From positions 1,674,001 to 1,738,000 of the forward strand of contig NZ_JBFRXN010000002.1 in assembly GCF_040947875.1 (NCBI RefSeq): a DNA stretch of 64,000 nt, in the 5' to 3' direction. How positions within the stretch are numbered: the first letter of the stretch is position 1; each line of letters starts with the position of its first letter. Source of the stretch: Pseudomonas sp. MYb118. GTDB lineage: Bacteria > Pseudomonadota > Gammaproteobacteria > Pseudomonadales > Pseudomonadaceae. The notes below the pieces were generated by a model. It was not told where the DNA came from. It was given only the letters and a program-made list of their open reading frames with translations, and did no database searches. The translations under genes and the position numbers were made by a program. Positions 1 to 7,427 of the stretch are shown here, piece after piece.

Positions 1-94
1 GCAATGCCTGATAGAGCTGGCGACTCAGGCCCTGGCGGCGATCCAGTTCGATGCCGGCCGGGTTGAACGACAAGGAAAGCGGCACATTCGTCAT
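1..94 (-). CDS. MocR/PdxR-type transcriptional regulator, amino-terminal fragment
   Basis: Only the first 31 codons are present, read leftwards from an ATG at 94. The peptide begins MTNVPLSLSFNPAG and continues with an ELDRRQGLSRQLYQAL-like stretch. That is the usual opening of GntR-family regulators carrying a fused aminotransferase domain (MocR family), where a winged helix is followed by a PLP-binding fold-I domain. It is divergent from the PaiB-like gene at 185 across about 90 bases, so it probably regulates that gene and the acetyltransferases behind it; this is inference from position. Most of the gene lies outside the window, so the assignment rests on the amino-terminal pattern only. 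Confidence 0.6.
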   Translation of the reverse strand, partial: MTNVPLSLSFNPAGIELDRRQGLSRQLYQAL

Positions 95-184
95 GGCAAT
101 GGACCTATGAAATTGGCCATTAATGGCTCTTACAACAGACCAATAGCCTGCCTAGGATGCAGGCAATCGCCAAGGAAAATTTCC

Positions 185-808
185 ATGTACACGCCACGCA
201 GTTTTGCCATCGACGACTTGCAAGAGATGCAGCAGCAGATGCGGGACACCCGCCTGGCCGTGCTCGTGACCCACGGCGCGCAGGGCTTGCAGGCCAGTCA
301 CCTGCCGCTGTTGCTGCGCCCGGACGAAGGTCCGAATGGCACCGTCTACGGTCACTTTGCCCGCGCCAATCCACAGTGGAAAGACCTGCAGGACGGCGCC
401 GAGGCGCTGGTGATCTTCGCCGGCGCCGACGCCTACGTGAGCCCCGGCTTCTATCCGAGCAAGGCCGAACACGGCAAGGCAGTTCCGACCTGGAACTACA
501 TCGCCGTACACGCCTACGGCACCGCCGAGGTATTCACCGACGCCGGGCGCCTGCATGAGCTGGTCAGCGCCTTGACCGATCGCCACGAAGCCGGCCGCGC
601 GCAGCCGTGGAAGGTCACCGATGCCCCCGCCGACTACATCGACGGCATGCTCAAGGCCATCGTCGGTTTTGCCCTGCCGATCCAGCGCCTGGAAGGCAAA
701 CGCAAGCTCGGCCAGAACCGCAGCAGCGCCGACGTTGCCGGCGTCCGCGAAGGGCTGGCCGCCAGCCCGGATGCCCAGGACCGTGCCCTCGCCCACTTGA
801 TGCCATAA
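185..808 (+). CDS. PaiB-like FMN-binding protein (FMN-binding negative transcriptional regulator family)
   Basis: The 207-residue product starts MYTPRSFAIDD and carries the family pattern: a segment ending in SHLPLLLRP, then GHFARANPQW, then a VSPGFYPSK..VPTWNYIAVHAYG region that forms the split-barrel flavin fold. Bacillus PaiB was described as a negative regulator of sporulation and protease genes, but in proteobacteria the role is unclear. An in-frame ATG exists at 107, but the ATG at 185 matches the usual start of the family and removes an atypical leader. It begins a run of three same-strand genes with short gaps (9 and 17 bases), two of them acetyltransferases, which recalls the paiA (acetyltransferase)-paiB pairing in Bacillus. 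Confidence 0.85.
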   Translation: MYTPRSFAIDDLQEMQQQMRDTRLAVLVTHGAQGLQASHLPLLLRPDEGPNGTVYGHFARANPQWKDLQDGAEALVIFAGADAYVSPGFYPSKAEHGKAVPTWNYIAVHAYGTAEVFTDAGRLHELVSALTDRHEAGRAQPWKVTDAPADYIDGMLKAIVGFALPIQRLEGKRKLGQNRSSADVAGVREGLAASPDAQDRALAHLMP

Positions 809-817
809 GGAACACAC

Positions 818-1264
818 ATGAGCCAGCTTGAAATCCGCCAGGTCAGCGCCGACGATCACGCCGCATGGCTGCCGTTATGGCAGGCTTACCTGCGCTTCTA
901 CAACACGGAACTGGCCGACAGCGTCAGCCAGAGCACCTGGCAACGCTTCCTCGACCCCAACGAGCCGACCCACGCGGCGCTCGCCTGGGCCGATGGCAAA
1001 GCAGTGGGCATGGTGCATTTCATCTACCATCGCTCCAACTGGGCCATCGAGAACTCCTGCTACCTGCAAGACCTGCTGGTGGCGCCCGAGACCCGTGGTA
1101 CCGGCGTTGGCCGCAAACTGATCGAGTTCGTCTACACCACGGCCAAGGCCGATGGTTGCAGTAAAGTCCACTGGTTGACCCACGAAACCAATGCCACGGC
1201 GATCCAGCTCTACGAGCGCATCGCCGAACGTCCGGGGTTCATCCAGTTTCGCAAAGCCATTTAA
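818..1264 (+). CDS. GNAT-family N-acetyltransferase
   Basis: The 148-residue protein is a single GNAT fold. Motif A is visible near residues 87-101 (LQDLLVAPETRGTGVG), which contains the R-G-x-G-x-G acetyl-CoA pyrophosphate loop. Motif B follows as HWLTHETNATAIQLYERI. The substrate cannot be read from sequence; proteins of this size acetylate polyamines, antibiotics or amino-acid analogues. It starts 9 bases after the PaiB-like gene and 17 bases before a second acetyltransferase, so the three are probably cotranscribed. The start ATG is preceded by an AAGGA ribosome-binding site. Confidence 0.85.
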   Translation: MSQLEIRQVSADDHAAWLPLWQAYLRFYNTELADSVSQSTWQRFLDPNEPTHAALAWADGKAVGMVHFIYHRSNWAIENSCYLQDLLVAPETRGTGVGRKLIEFVYTTAKADGCSKVHWLTHETNATAIQLYERIAERPGFIQFRKAI

Positions 1265-1281
1265 GGTTCAAGGAGAACAGC

Positions 1282-1953
1282 ATGTCGACTTCACTCGCCG
1301 ACTGGAAAGGCGTCCCGGCACCCACCGTGCAAACCCTCGAAGGGCGCTTCATTCGCCTGGAAAGACTCGACCCGGCGCGCCACGGCGACGAGTTGTTCGA
1401 CGCCCTGCAGGGCCCCGGCGCCGACCCGAAACTCTGGGACTACCTGCCTTACGGTCCATTCCCGGAGCGCAGCGGCTTCAATGACTGGCTGAACAACCAC
1501 GCCGCCAGCAGCGACCCGTACTTCTTCAGCGTGATCGACCGCGCCACGGGCCAGGTGCAAGGCATCCTCAGCCTGATGTCGATCGTGCCGGCCCAGGGTC
1601 GTATCGAAATCGGCCACGTGACCTTCGGCGCACCGATGCAGCGCTCGCCGAAAAGCACCGAGGCGGTCTACCTGCTGGCCAAGGAATCGTTCGCCCTGGG
1701 CAACCGCCGCCTGGAGTGGAAGTGCAACAACGGCAACGCCCGCTCCAAGTACGCGGCAGAACGCCTGGGCTTCAGTTTCGAAGGCGTGTTCCGCCAGCAC
1801 ATGGTGGTCAAGGGCCAGAACCGCGATACCGCGTGGTACTCGATCCTCGATTCGGAATGGCCGGCAGTCGCGGCGGGTTTCGAGCGCTGGTTGAGCGATG
1901 AAAACCAGGTGGGTGCCGGTCAGGTGAAGACCCTGGCGGAGTGTCGAGGGTAA
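1282..1953 (+). CDS. GNAT-family acetyltransferase, RimJ/RimL type
   Basis: The 223-residue protein has the long RimJ/RimL-like GNAT architecture. An amino-terminal LEGRFIRLERL strand is followed by a central GRIEIGHVTFGAPMQRSPKSTEA motif and the carboxyl-terminal CNNGNARSKYAAERLGFSFEG signature typical of this subgroup. Family members acetylate ribosomal-protein amino termini or small amines; the acceptor here is unknown. An AAGGAG site lies just before the ATG. It is the last gene of the PaiB-GNAT-GNAT run and converges on hipB, with a stem-loop between them. Confidence 0.85.
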   Translation: MSTSLADWKGVPAPTVQTLEGRFIRLERLDPARHGDELFDALQGPGADPKLWDYLPYGPFPERSGFNDWLNNHAASSDPYFFSVIDRATGQVQGILSLMSIVPAQGRIEIGHVTFGAPMQRSPKSTEAVYLLAKESFALGNRRLEWKCNNGNARSKYAAERLGFSFEGVFRQHMVVKGQNRDTAWYSILDSEWPAVAAGFERWLSDENQVGAGQVKTLAECRG

Positions 1954-1974
1954 GTTGCCCGAGTTTGCACAGAG

Positions 1975-2000
1975 GCCTTCGCGCTCAGGCTGGCGAAGGC
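1975..2000. terminator. Stem-loop between convergent GNAT and hipB genes
   Basis: The arms GCCTTCGC (1975-1982) and GCGAAGGC (1993-2000) are perfectly complementary around a 10-base loop. It sits 22 bases after one stop codon and 18 bases after the opposing one, where a shared terminator is expected. There is no clear U-run, so it may terminate weakly or only stabilise transcript ends. Confidence 0.45.
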
Positions 2001-2017
2001 ACTCTGGCACCTGCGGA

Positions 2018-2290
2018 TCAATCCCTTCGAATCCGCACCACCCCCATCTTCATCCCGAAAGGCCGGAACACGGCATTCAGTGATTTGAGTGTCTGGTTGC
2101 CTTCCCCATGCTCGATGTGCACCAGCGTGCGTACCGAAATCCTGCACATCTTCGCGAACTGAACCTGGTGCATCCCTGTGACCTCAACCCGCAACCGGCG
2201 AACGGCTTCGCCGATCTCAAGCGAGCCCTGATTCAGCGCTTCCTGGATGCTGTCCAGGAGAACTGCACGTTCGGCGACGGTCATGCTCAT
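2018..2290 (-). CDS. hipB: HipB-like antitoxin, XRE-family DNA-binding protein
   Basis: The 90-residue protein has a helix-turn-helix near residues 46-66 (VQFAKMCRISVRTLVHIEHG) followed by TLKSLNAVFRPFGMKMGVV, the usual layout of HipB-type antitoxins and cro/CI-like repressors. The ATG at 2290 overlaps the hipA stop codon as ATGA, so the two are translationally coupled; an ATG two codons later is also possible and the GTG at 2302 is unlikely. HipB neutralises HipA and represses the operon. Here it is the second gene of the operon, the reverse of Escherichia coli hipBA. Confidence 0.85.
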   Translation of the reverse strand: MSMTVAERAVLLDSIQEALNQGSLEIGEAVRRLRVEVTGMHQVQFAKMCRISVRTLVHIEHGEGNQTLKSLNAVFRPFGMKMGVVRIRRD

Positions 2291-3618
2291 TTCAGATGCC
2301 ACTCTTTCAAACGTTGCTCCAGGTTTTTCAGTGCGATGCGCGGATGGTTCATCGTGACATCGGGCAATCCGCTTTCAGCCAGAATGTCGGGGAGCGCCAG
2401 CAGTCCCTTGGCATCCTCACGCAGGCGCTCAAACGAATCCTGCCACTCGCTCAGACCCGTAAGACCTGCCAGGGACTGGCAGACGCCGCGCCAATCGACA
2501 TCACCGGCCCTTTCCAGTTCTTTGGGCCATTTGGTGGTTCTGGTGACGCCTTCGTCGTCCATGACCATTGGCGCCAGATCATAGATGGGAGCCAGGCGAA
2601 ATGAGCTTGTGCCACGAATGATTGCGGTGTTGCGCCCGTGGTTGTCGGAGTTGCCAAGGATTTTATTCAGCAGATCCCGACGCAGGTAGTCAGCAACAAG
2701 ATCCGCAATCTGAGCCTCCTGTCCCGCGTCACGCCAAAGCCCAGCCAGCATGCGAATGACGTCGAGGTGGTTCATGGCGCTGCCGGGCGTAGTGATTTGT
2801 GCCAGCGAATAAATCGACTCCACGGCAAGACGCTCAACGCCCTGGTTAGTCACTTGGCGATCAAAGCGATGCATCCATAGACTGGGTTTGCTGGCTTCTT
2901 CCAATGTCAGCCCCTGCGCCGCCACGGTTTCTATGCCTAATGCTTGCAGGGCCCTGTAGTAGTGAAATTCGCTTCGGAGGATGTCTTGATCATTTTGGCT
3001 GCCCTTGTTCCGCGAGAACTTCACGAACCAGTGCTGGGTAACGCCTGCATCATCCAGCACGGCATCCGGGTACAGGTCGTTGTCCTTGCCTTGGGCCAGC
3101 AATAGTTTGGGTGCCTCTCCGCCCGCCCCCGTTGCCCCTCCAATGGCAGCCCCCTGCTCGTAGGCGTATTCCAGAAAACGGTTATCGCGGCTGACCACAT
3201 CCTCGCGCTTGAAACCCATTGGCGTACGCTGATCCAAGGCTTCGGCCGACTCTTTTATGCGCATATTGCCAATGGGGGCTGGGGTGCATCTGGCCAGCAG
3301 ATAAAGATCGGCGCTGATGTCGGCGGGCTTATCACCACCTGTGTGTGCCAGGAGGAATTTTCGAGCTGCGCCGGCAGGTGCAATGTCATACACGAACGCC
3401 GGTGTGTCGGATCTCCTGCTCTCCCAATCGAGGGGGAATCTGGCGCTGACCGCCGCAGCAAAGGGACTTCCAATATTCTCGTAATTGTCCACGAGATAAT
3501 GGGCCTCATATCCGAAGCTGCATCGGCTCTCGAAGCCCTTTTCCGGGTTATCGAAGCTCAGCCTCATGGCGTCCCGCCATTCGCCGCTGGCATGAACCTG
3601 GAGAGTCAGGTCGTACAT
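2287..3618 (-). CDS. hipA: HipA-like serine/threonine kinase toxin
   Basis: From the ATG at 3618 the protein has 443 residues, close to the family norm. HipA kinases phosphorylate translation factors such as glutamyl-tRNA synthetase and cause growth arrest. Visible kinase features are a glycine-rich loop (about 157-171), a lysine in HWFVKFSRN (about 200), the catalytic loop GNSDNHGRN (322-330) with its Asp and Asn, and the metal-binding Asp in YDLAPM (about 347). The glycine-rich loop lacks the Ser that E. coli HipA autophosphorylates (Ser150). The upstream ATG at 3645 is inside a palindrome and has no ribosome-binding site, whereas AGGTGGTGAAG precedes 3618. The gene's codon use and base composition look less GC-biased than its neighbours, suggesting horizontal acquisition. 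Confidence 0.85.
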   Translation of the reverse strand: MYDLTLQVHASGEWRDAMRLSFDNPEKGFESRCSFGYEAHYLVDNYENIGSPFAAAVSARFPLDWESRRSDTPAFVYDIAPAGAARKFLLAHTGGDKPADISADLYLLARCTPAPIGNMRIKESAEALDQRTPMGFKREDVVSRDNRFLEYAYEQGAAIGGATGAGGEAPKLLLAQGKDNDLYPDAVLDDAGVTQHWFVKFSRNKGSQNDQDILRSEFHYYRALQALGIETVAAQGLTLEEASKPSLWMHRFDRQVTNQGVERLAVESIYSLAQITTPGSAMNHLDVIRMLAGLWRDAGQEAQIADLVADYLRRDLLNKILGNSDNHGRNTAIIRGTSSFRLAPIYDLAPMVMDDEGVTRTTKWPKELERAGDVDWRGVCQSLAGLTGLSEWQDSFERLREDAKGLLALPDILAESGLPDVTMNHPRIALKNLEQRLKEWHLK

Positions 3619-3630
3619 ATCTTCACCACC

Positions 3631-3769
3631 TGCATTTAAATGCATTTATTCCAGCAAACCAGCGCTACACACGCAATATAGTGCATATCCACGGACGTGA
3701 CAGTAGTCATAAACGCAATAGAATGCAGATTTTAAAGGTATGGACCCCGCAAATCTGCAAAATAATGCA
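3631..3769. promoter_or_regulatory. Array of four 14-base palindromes upstream of hipA-hipB, probable HipB operators
   Basis: Four copies of the pattern YGCA-N6-TGCA occur at 3631-3644, 3672-3685, 3714-3727 and 3756-3769: TGCATTTAAATGCA, CGCAATATAGTGCA, CGCAATAGAATGCA and TGCAAAATAATGCA. Start-to-start distances are 41, 42 and 42 bases, about four helical turns, so all sites face the same side of the DNA. The first ends 13 bases before the hipA start. The E. coli hipBA promoter also has four HipB operators, which makes HipB the obvious ligand, but the sequence differs from the E. coli operator. The region is AT-rich and should hold the hip promoter on the minus strand. Confidence 0.75.
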
Positions 3770-3922
3770 TATGCGCCCCTGGATCGGGACACATTGATGG
3801 TCGATGCCGGCCTGGACCTGAAACTCTCGGCACACAATACGCTGGGCGTGGGTTTGAACGGCGAAAGGGGCAGCGACAGTCGCGGTCATGGCGTGATGTG
3901 GCAGTGGCGCATGAGCTTTTGA
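3770..3922 (+). pseudogene. Remnant of an autotransporter beta-barrel, last ~48 codons
   Basis: The reading frame ending at 3922 encodes PLDRDTLMVDAGLDLKLS, then a strand containing LGVGLNGERGSDSRGHG, and ends in MWQWRMSF. Alternating hydrophobic strands and a terminal Phe are typical of the last beta-hairpin of an outer-membrane autotransporter barrel. Nothing upstream in this frame resembles a passenger or the rest of a barrel; instead the AT-rich hip operator array begins at once. I read it as the 3' stump of a gene whose remainder was deleted or replaced when the hip module arrived. An unexpressed fragment is likely. The exact left boundary is uncertain. Confidence 0.6.
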
Positions 3923-3941
3923 GCGGCTACGAAATTCGGGC

Positions 3942-3967
3942 AAAAAAAAGGGGAGCACCTGCTCCCC
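3942..3967 (-). terminator. Rho-independent terminator of the pyruvate carboxylase operon
   Basis: The arms GGGGAGCA (3950-3957) and TGCTCCCC (3960-3967) form an eight-pair stem with a two-base loop as drawn. On the minus strand the stem is followed by eight U residues (A-run at 3942-3949). It lies 34 bases beyond the pycB stop at 4002, the expected position. Confidence 0.85.
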
Positions 3968-4001
3968 CGAGGTTTAAAGCGTTGTCATCGTGGCTGTTAA
4001 C

Positions 4002-5810
4002 TCAGCCTTCGATCTCGATCAGGATTTCGCCCGGATTCACCCGATCGCCCTTGGCCACGTGAATGGCGGTGACCTTGCCGGCGATGGCCGCCTGCACTTC
4101 GGTTTCCATCTTCATGGCTTCGGTGATCAGAACGGCCTGGCCAGCCTTGACGGTGTCGCCTTCCTTGACCAGCACATCGACGATGTTGCCCGGCATGGTG
4201 GTGCTGACGTGGCCCGGTGCAGTGGCTTGCTTGCGCTTGCTGCTGCCACCGCCGACGAATTCATTCAGCGGCTCGAACACCACTTCTTCCGGCATGCCGT
4301 CGATGGACAGGTAGAAGTGACGCTTGCCTTCGGCCTTGACGCCGACACCGGTGATGTCGACGCGGTAGGTTTCGCCGTGGACGTCGATGACGAACTCGGT
4401 CGGTACGCCTTCGCCACCAGCGGCAGCGACCTTGCCGGCTTCCGGAATCGGCAACAGCACTTCCGGGGTCAGGGTGCCGGCAGCACGCTCTTCGAGGAAC
4501 TTGCGCCCGATGTCCGGGAACATGGCGAAGGTCAGCACGTCTTCTTCGGACTTGGCCAATGCGCCAATGTCTTCACGCAGCTTGGCCATTTCCGGCTTGA
4601 GCAGGTCGGCGGGACGCACGTCGATGACGTCTTCGCTGCCGATGGCCTGGCGACGCAGCTTCTCGTTCACGGTGCCTGGCGCCTTGCCGTAGCCACCTTG
4701 CAGGTAGAGCTTCACTTCGTTGGTGATGGTCTTGTAGCGCTCGCCGGCCAGCACGTTGAAGAACGCCTGGGTGCCGACGATCTGCGACGTCGGGGTCACC
4801 AGCGGCGGGAAGCCGAGGTCTTCACGAACCCGCGGGATTTCCGCCAGCACTTCGCCCATGCGATTCAGGGCGCCCTGCTCCTTGAGCTGGTTGGCCAGGT
4901 TGGAAATCATCCCGCCTGGAACCTGGTTGACCTGTACGCGGGTATCGACCGCAGTGAATTCGCTTTCGAACTGGTGGTACTTCTTGCGCACGGCGTAGAA
5001 GTACAGGCCGATCTCCTGCAGCAATTCCAGGTTCAGGCCGGTGTCGAACTCACTGCCCTTGAGGGCGGCGACCATCGACTCGGTCCCTGGGTGGCTGGTG
5101 CCCCAGGCGAAGCTGGAGATCGCGGTGTCAATGTGGTCGGCACCGTTTTCGATGGCCTTGAGCTGGCACATCGCGGCCAGGCCGGCGGTGTCGTGGGAGT
5201 GGACGAACACCGGCAACGACTGCTCGGCTTTCAGCGCCTTGACCAGCTCGCCGGTGGCGAATGGGGTCAGCAGGCCAGCCATGTCCTTGATCGCCACCGA
5301 GTCGCAACCCATGGCTTCCATTTGCTTGGCCTGGTTAACGAAGGCCTCGATGGTGTGCACCGGGCTGGTGGTGTAGGCGATGGTGCCCTGGGCGTGTTTG
5401 CCCGCCGCTTTCACCGCTTCGATGGCCACGCGAAGGTTACGCACGTCGTTCATCGCGTCGAAGATGCGGAACACGTCGATGCCGTTGACCGCCGCCTTGG
5501 CAACGAAGGCCTTGACCACGTCGTCGCTGTAATGGCGGTAGCCCAGCAGGTTCTGGCCGCGCAGGAGCATTTGCAGGCGGGTGTTGGGCAGCGCGGCGCG
5601 CAGCTGGCGCAGGCGCTCCCATGGGTCTTCCTTGAGGAAGCGTACGCAGGCGTCGAACGTGGCGCCGCCCCAGCATTCCAGCGACCAGTAGCCGACCTTG
5701 TCGAGCTTGTCGCAGATCGGCAGCATGTCTTCGGTGCGCATGCGGGTCGCGAGCAGCGATTGGTGGGCGTCGCGCAGGATGGTGTCGGTTACGTGAATCT
5801 TCTTGGACAT
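4002..5810 (-). CDS. pycB: Pyruvate carboxylase subunit B (carboxyltransferase and biotin carrier; oxaloacetate decarboxylase alpha-like)
   Basis: The 602-residue subunit transfers CO2 from carboxybiotin to pyruvate, giving oxaloacetate for anaplerosis. The HMGL-like TIM barrel opens with KIHVTDTILRDAHQSLLATR and contains the metal-site pattern HSHDTAGL (about 205-212). The conserved carboxylase domain follows, and the biotinyl domain at the end carries the biotin-accepting lysine in EAMKMETE, close to the carboxyl terminus. Start 5810 was chosen because GAGGAA lies 7-9 bases upstream; a GTG at 5825 would overlap the pycA stop without a good site. It follows pycA by 11 bases, and a strong terminator lies downstream. 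Confidence 0.95.
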   Translation of the reverse strand: MSKKIHVTDTILRDAHQSLLATRMRTEDMLPICDKLDKVGYWSLECWGGATFDACVRFLKEDPWERLRQLRAALPNTRLQMLLRGQNLLGYRHYSDDVVKAFVAKAAVNGIDVFRIFDAMNDVRNLRVAIEAVKAAGKHAQGTIAYTTSPVHTIEAFVNQAKQMEAMGCDSVAIKDMAGLLTPFATGELVKALKAEQSLPVFVHSHDTAGLAAMCQLKAIENGADHIDTAISSFAWGTSHPGTESMVAALKGSEFDTGLNLELLQEIGLYFYAVRKKYHQFESEFTAVDTRVQVNQVPGGMISNLANQLKEQGALNRMGEVLAEIPRVREDLGFPPLVTPTSQIVGTQAFFNVLAGERYKTITNEVKLYLQGGYGKAPGTVNEKLRRQAIGSEDVIDVRPADLLKPEMAKLREDIGALAKSEEDVLTFAMFPDIGRKFLEERAAGTLTPEVLLPIPEAGKVAAAGGEGVPTEFVIDVHGETYRVDITGVGVKAEGKRHFYLSIDGMPEEVVFEPLNEFVGGGSSKRKQATAPGHVSTTMPGNIVDVLVKEGDTVKAGQAVLITEAMKMETEVQAAIAGKVTAIHVAKGDRVNPGEILIEIEG

Positions 5811-5821
5811 TGTTTTATTCC

Positions 5822-7237
5822 TCACAGGCCTGCGTGGGCGGCGATGGCGGCGGCGATGGCCAGGGCCAGCTCTTCGGGTTTGCGCTTGATCGAGTAGTTG
5901 GTCAGTTCAGGGTGGCTTTCCACGAAGCTGGTATTGAACTGGCCGCTACGGAATTCCGGGTTGCGCAGGATTTCCTGGTAATACGCGGCGGTGGTCTTGA
6001 CCCCTTGCAGACGCATGTCGTCGAGGGCGCGCAAGCCACGGTCCATGGCTTCTTCCCAGGTCAGCGCCCAGACCACCAGTTTCAGGCACATGGAGTCGTA
6101 GAACGGCGGAATGGTGTAGCCGGTATAGATCGCCGTGTCGGTCCGCACGCCGGGGCCGCCGGGGGCGTAGTAGCGGGTGATCTTGCCGAAACTGGGCAGG
6201 AAGTTGTTTTTCGGGTCTTCGGCGTTGATCCGGAACTGCAGCGCGAAGCCACGGTGCTGGATGTCTTCCTGTTTCACCGAAAGCGGCAGGCCGGAGGCGA
6301 TGCGAATCTGCTCACGGACGATATCGATGCCGGTGATTTCCTCGGTGATGGTGTGTTCCACCTGCACCCGGGTGTTCATCTCCATGAAGTACACCTCGCC
6401 TTCGGCGAGCAGGAACTCCACGGTACCGGCGTTCTCGTAGCCCACGGCCTTGGCGGCACGCACCGACAGGTCGCCGATGTAGGCGCGCTGTTCCGGGGTC
6501 AGTTGCGGGCTCGGGGCGATTTCGATCAGCTTCTGGTTGCGCCGCTGGATCGAGCAGTCACGCTCGAACAGGTGCACCACGTTGCCGAAGCTGTCGCCCA
6601 GAATCTGCGCTTCGATGTGTTTGGGGTTTACGATGCATTTTTCCAGAAACACTTCCGCCGAACCGAATGCCTTGGTGGCCTCGGAAATGACCCGGGGGAA
6701 GGCCTGTTCGAGTTCTTCGCGGCTGTTGCAGCGACGGATACCACGGCCGCCACCACCGGAGGTGGCCTTGAGCATCACCGGGTAGCCGATGCGGTCACCT
6801 TCGGTCAGGGCTTCTTCGATGCCCGAGACGTTGCCTTCGGTGCCTGGGGTGACGGGCACGCCCGCCTTGATCATGCTGCGGCGCGCTTCGGTCTTGTCGC
6901 CCATGCGGCGGATGACTTCTGCGGCCGGGCCGATGAACTTGATCCCACGTTCGGCGCAAATTTCTGCCAGTTCCGCGTTTTCCGAGAGGAAACCGTAACC
7001 TGGGTGCAAGGCATCGCAGCCGGTTTCCACTGCCAGGTTCACCAGCTTGCGCGGGTTCAGGTAACCGGCCAGTGGCTCGGCACCAATGCTGTGGGCCTCG
7101 TCCGCACGCTTCACATGCAGGGCGTGGCGATCGGCATCGGAAAAAATCGCCACCGAGCGGATGCCCATTTCGGCGCAGGCTCGTACGATTCGTACGGCAA
7201 TCTCACCACGGTTGGCGATCAGGATCTTTGTTATCAC
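5822..7237 (-). CDS. pycA: Pyruvate carboxylase subunit A (biotin carboxylase)
   Basis: The 471-residue subunit carboxylates biotin with ATP and bicarbonate, then hands the group to PycB. The amino-terminal domain starts with ITKILIANRGEIAVRIVRA. The ATP-grasp domain has the glycine-rich loop KATSGGGGRGI (about 158-168) and the catalytic region MEMNTRVQVEHTITEE. A long upstream in-frame extension to 7372 is not coding-like; the GTG at 7237 gives the usual family length and start. The gene is divergent from a LysR regulator at 7428, as in other pseudomonads, where a LysR-type protein controls pycAB. The 190-base intergenic region holds two stem-loops and a LysR-type palindrome. Confidence 0.95.
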   Translation of the reverse strand: MITKILIANRGEIAVRIVRACAEMGIRSVAIFSDADRHALHVKRADEAHSIGAEPLAGYLNPRKLVNLAVETGCDALHPGYGFLSENAELAEICAERGIKFIGPAAEVIRRMGDKTEARRSMIKAGVPVTPGTEGNVSGIEEALTEGDRIGYPVMLKATSGGGGRGIRRCNSREELEQAFPRVISEATKAFGSAEVFLEKCIVNPKHIEAQILGDSFGNVVHLFERDCSIQRRNQKLIEIAPSPQLTPEQRAYIGDLSVRAAKAVGYENAGTVEFLLAEGEVYFMEMNTRVQVEHTITEEITGIDIVREQIRIASGLPLSVKQEDIQHRGFALQFRINAEDPKNNFLPSFGKITRYYAPGGPGVRTDTAIYTGYTIPPFYDSMCLKLVVWALTWEEAMDRGLRALDDMRLQGVKTTAAYYQEILRNPEFRSGQFNTSFVESHPELTNYSIKRKPEELALAIAAAIAAHAGL

Positions 7238-7267
7238 TTGGAGTTTCCCTTGAGCCGCTGGTACCCA

Positions 7268-7315
7268 CGACCTGCTAGACCAGGTCGACGCGTGACCAAA
7301 TGTTTCAATTTGGTC
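7268..7315 (-). promoter_or_regulatory. Two tandem stem-loops in the pycA leader
   Basis: CGACCTG (7268-7274) pairs with CAGGTCG (7281-7287) and GACCAAAT (7294-7301) pairs with ATTTGGTC (7308-7315), each with a six-base loop. Both lie between the pycA GTG (7237) and the probable promoter region, so they would sit in the 5' leader of the pycAB transcript. They could be protein operators on DNA or RNA structures affecting expression; the sequence alone does not decide. Confidence 0.45.
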
Positions 7316-7372
7316 GCAGCTCCACACTAGCCCGCGCAATGGATTAACAAAAATGATTAATAATTGGGTCAT

Positions 7373-7398
7373 GCATAAGTAAAGACTTATAGTTATGC
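7373..7398. promoter_or_regulatory. LysR-type operator in the pycA / LysR intergenic region
   Basis: ATAAGT (7375-7380) and ACTTAT (7385-7390) form a perfect interrupted palindrome with the T-N11-A spacing expected for LysR-type binding. A second outer match, GCATAA at 7373 and TTATGC near 7398, surrounds it. It lies about 38-53 bases before the regulator's start and is the natural site for autoregulation and for control of pycA. Confidence 0.55.
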
Positions 7399-7427
7399 CA
7401 TGAGCCTGCGGCGGGAGCGTTCGAATA

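Noticed and set aside
3619..3645. Earlier hipA start (ATG at 3645)
   Set aside because: It lies in the first operator palindrome and has no ribosome-binding site; the ATG at 3618 has one and starts at the usual family position.
3990..5897. 635-codon plus-strand frame opposite pycB
   Set aside because: It is a GC-skew shadow of a biotin-carboxyltransferase gene; the translation is rich in His, Val and Gly with no domain.
5810..7330. 506-codon plus-strand frame opposite pycA
   Set aside because: Same reason: antisense to a fully conserved biotin carboxylase.
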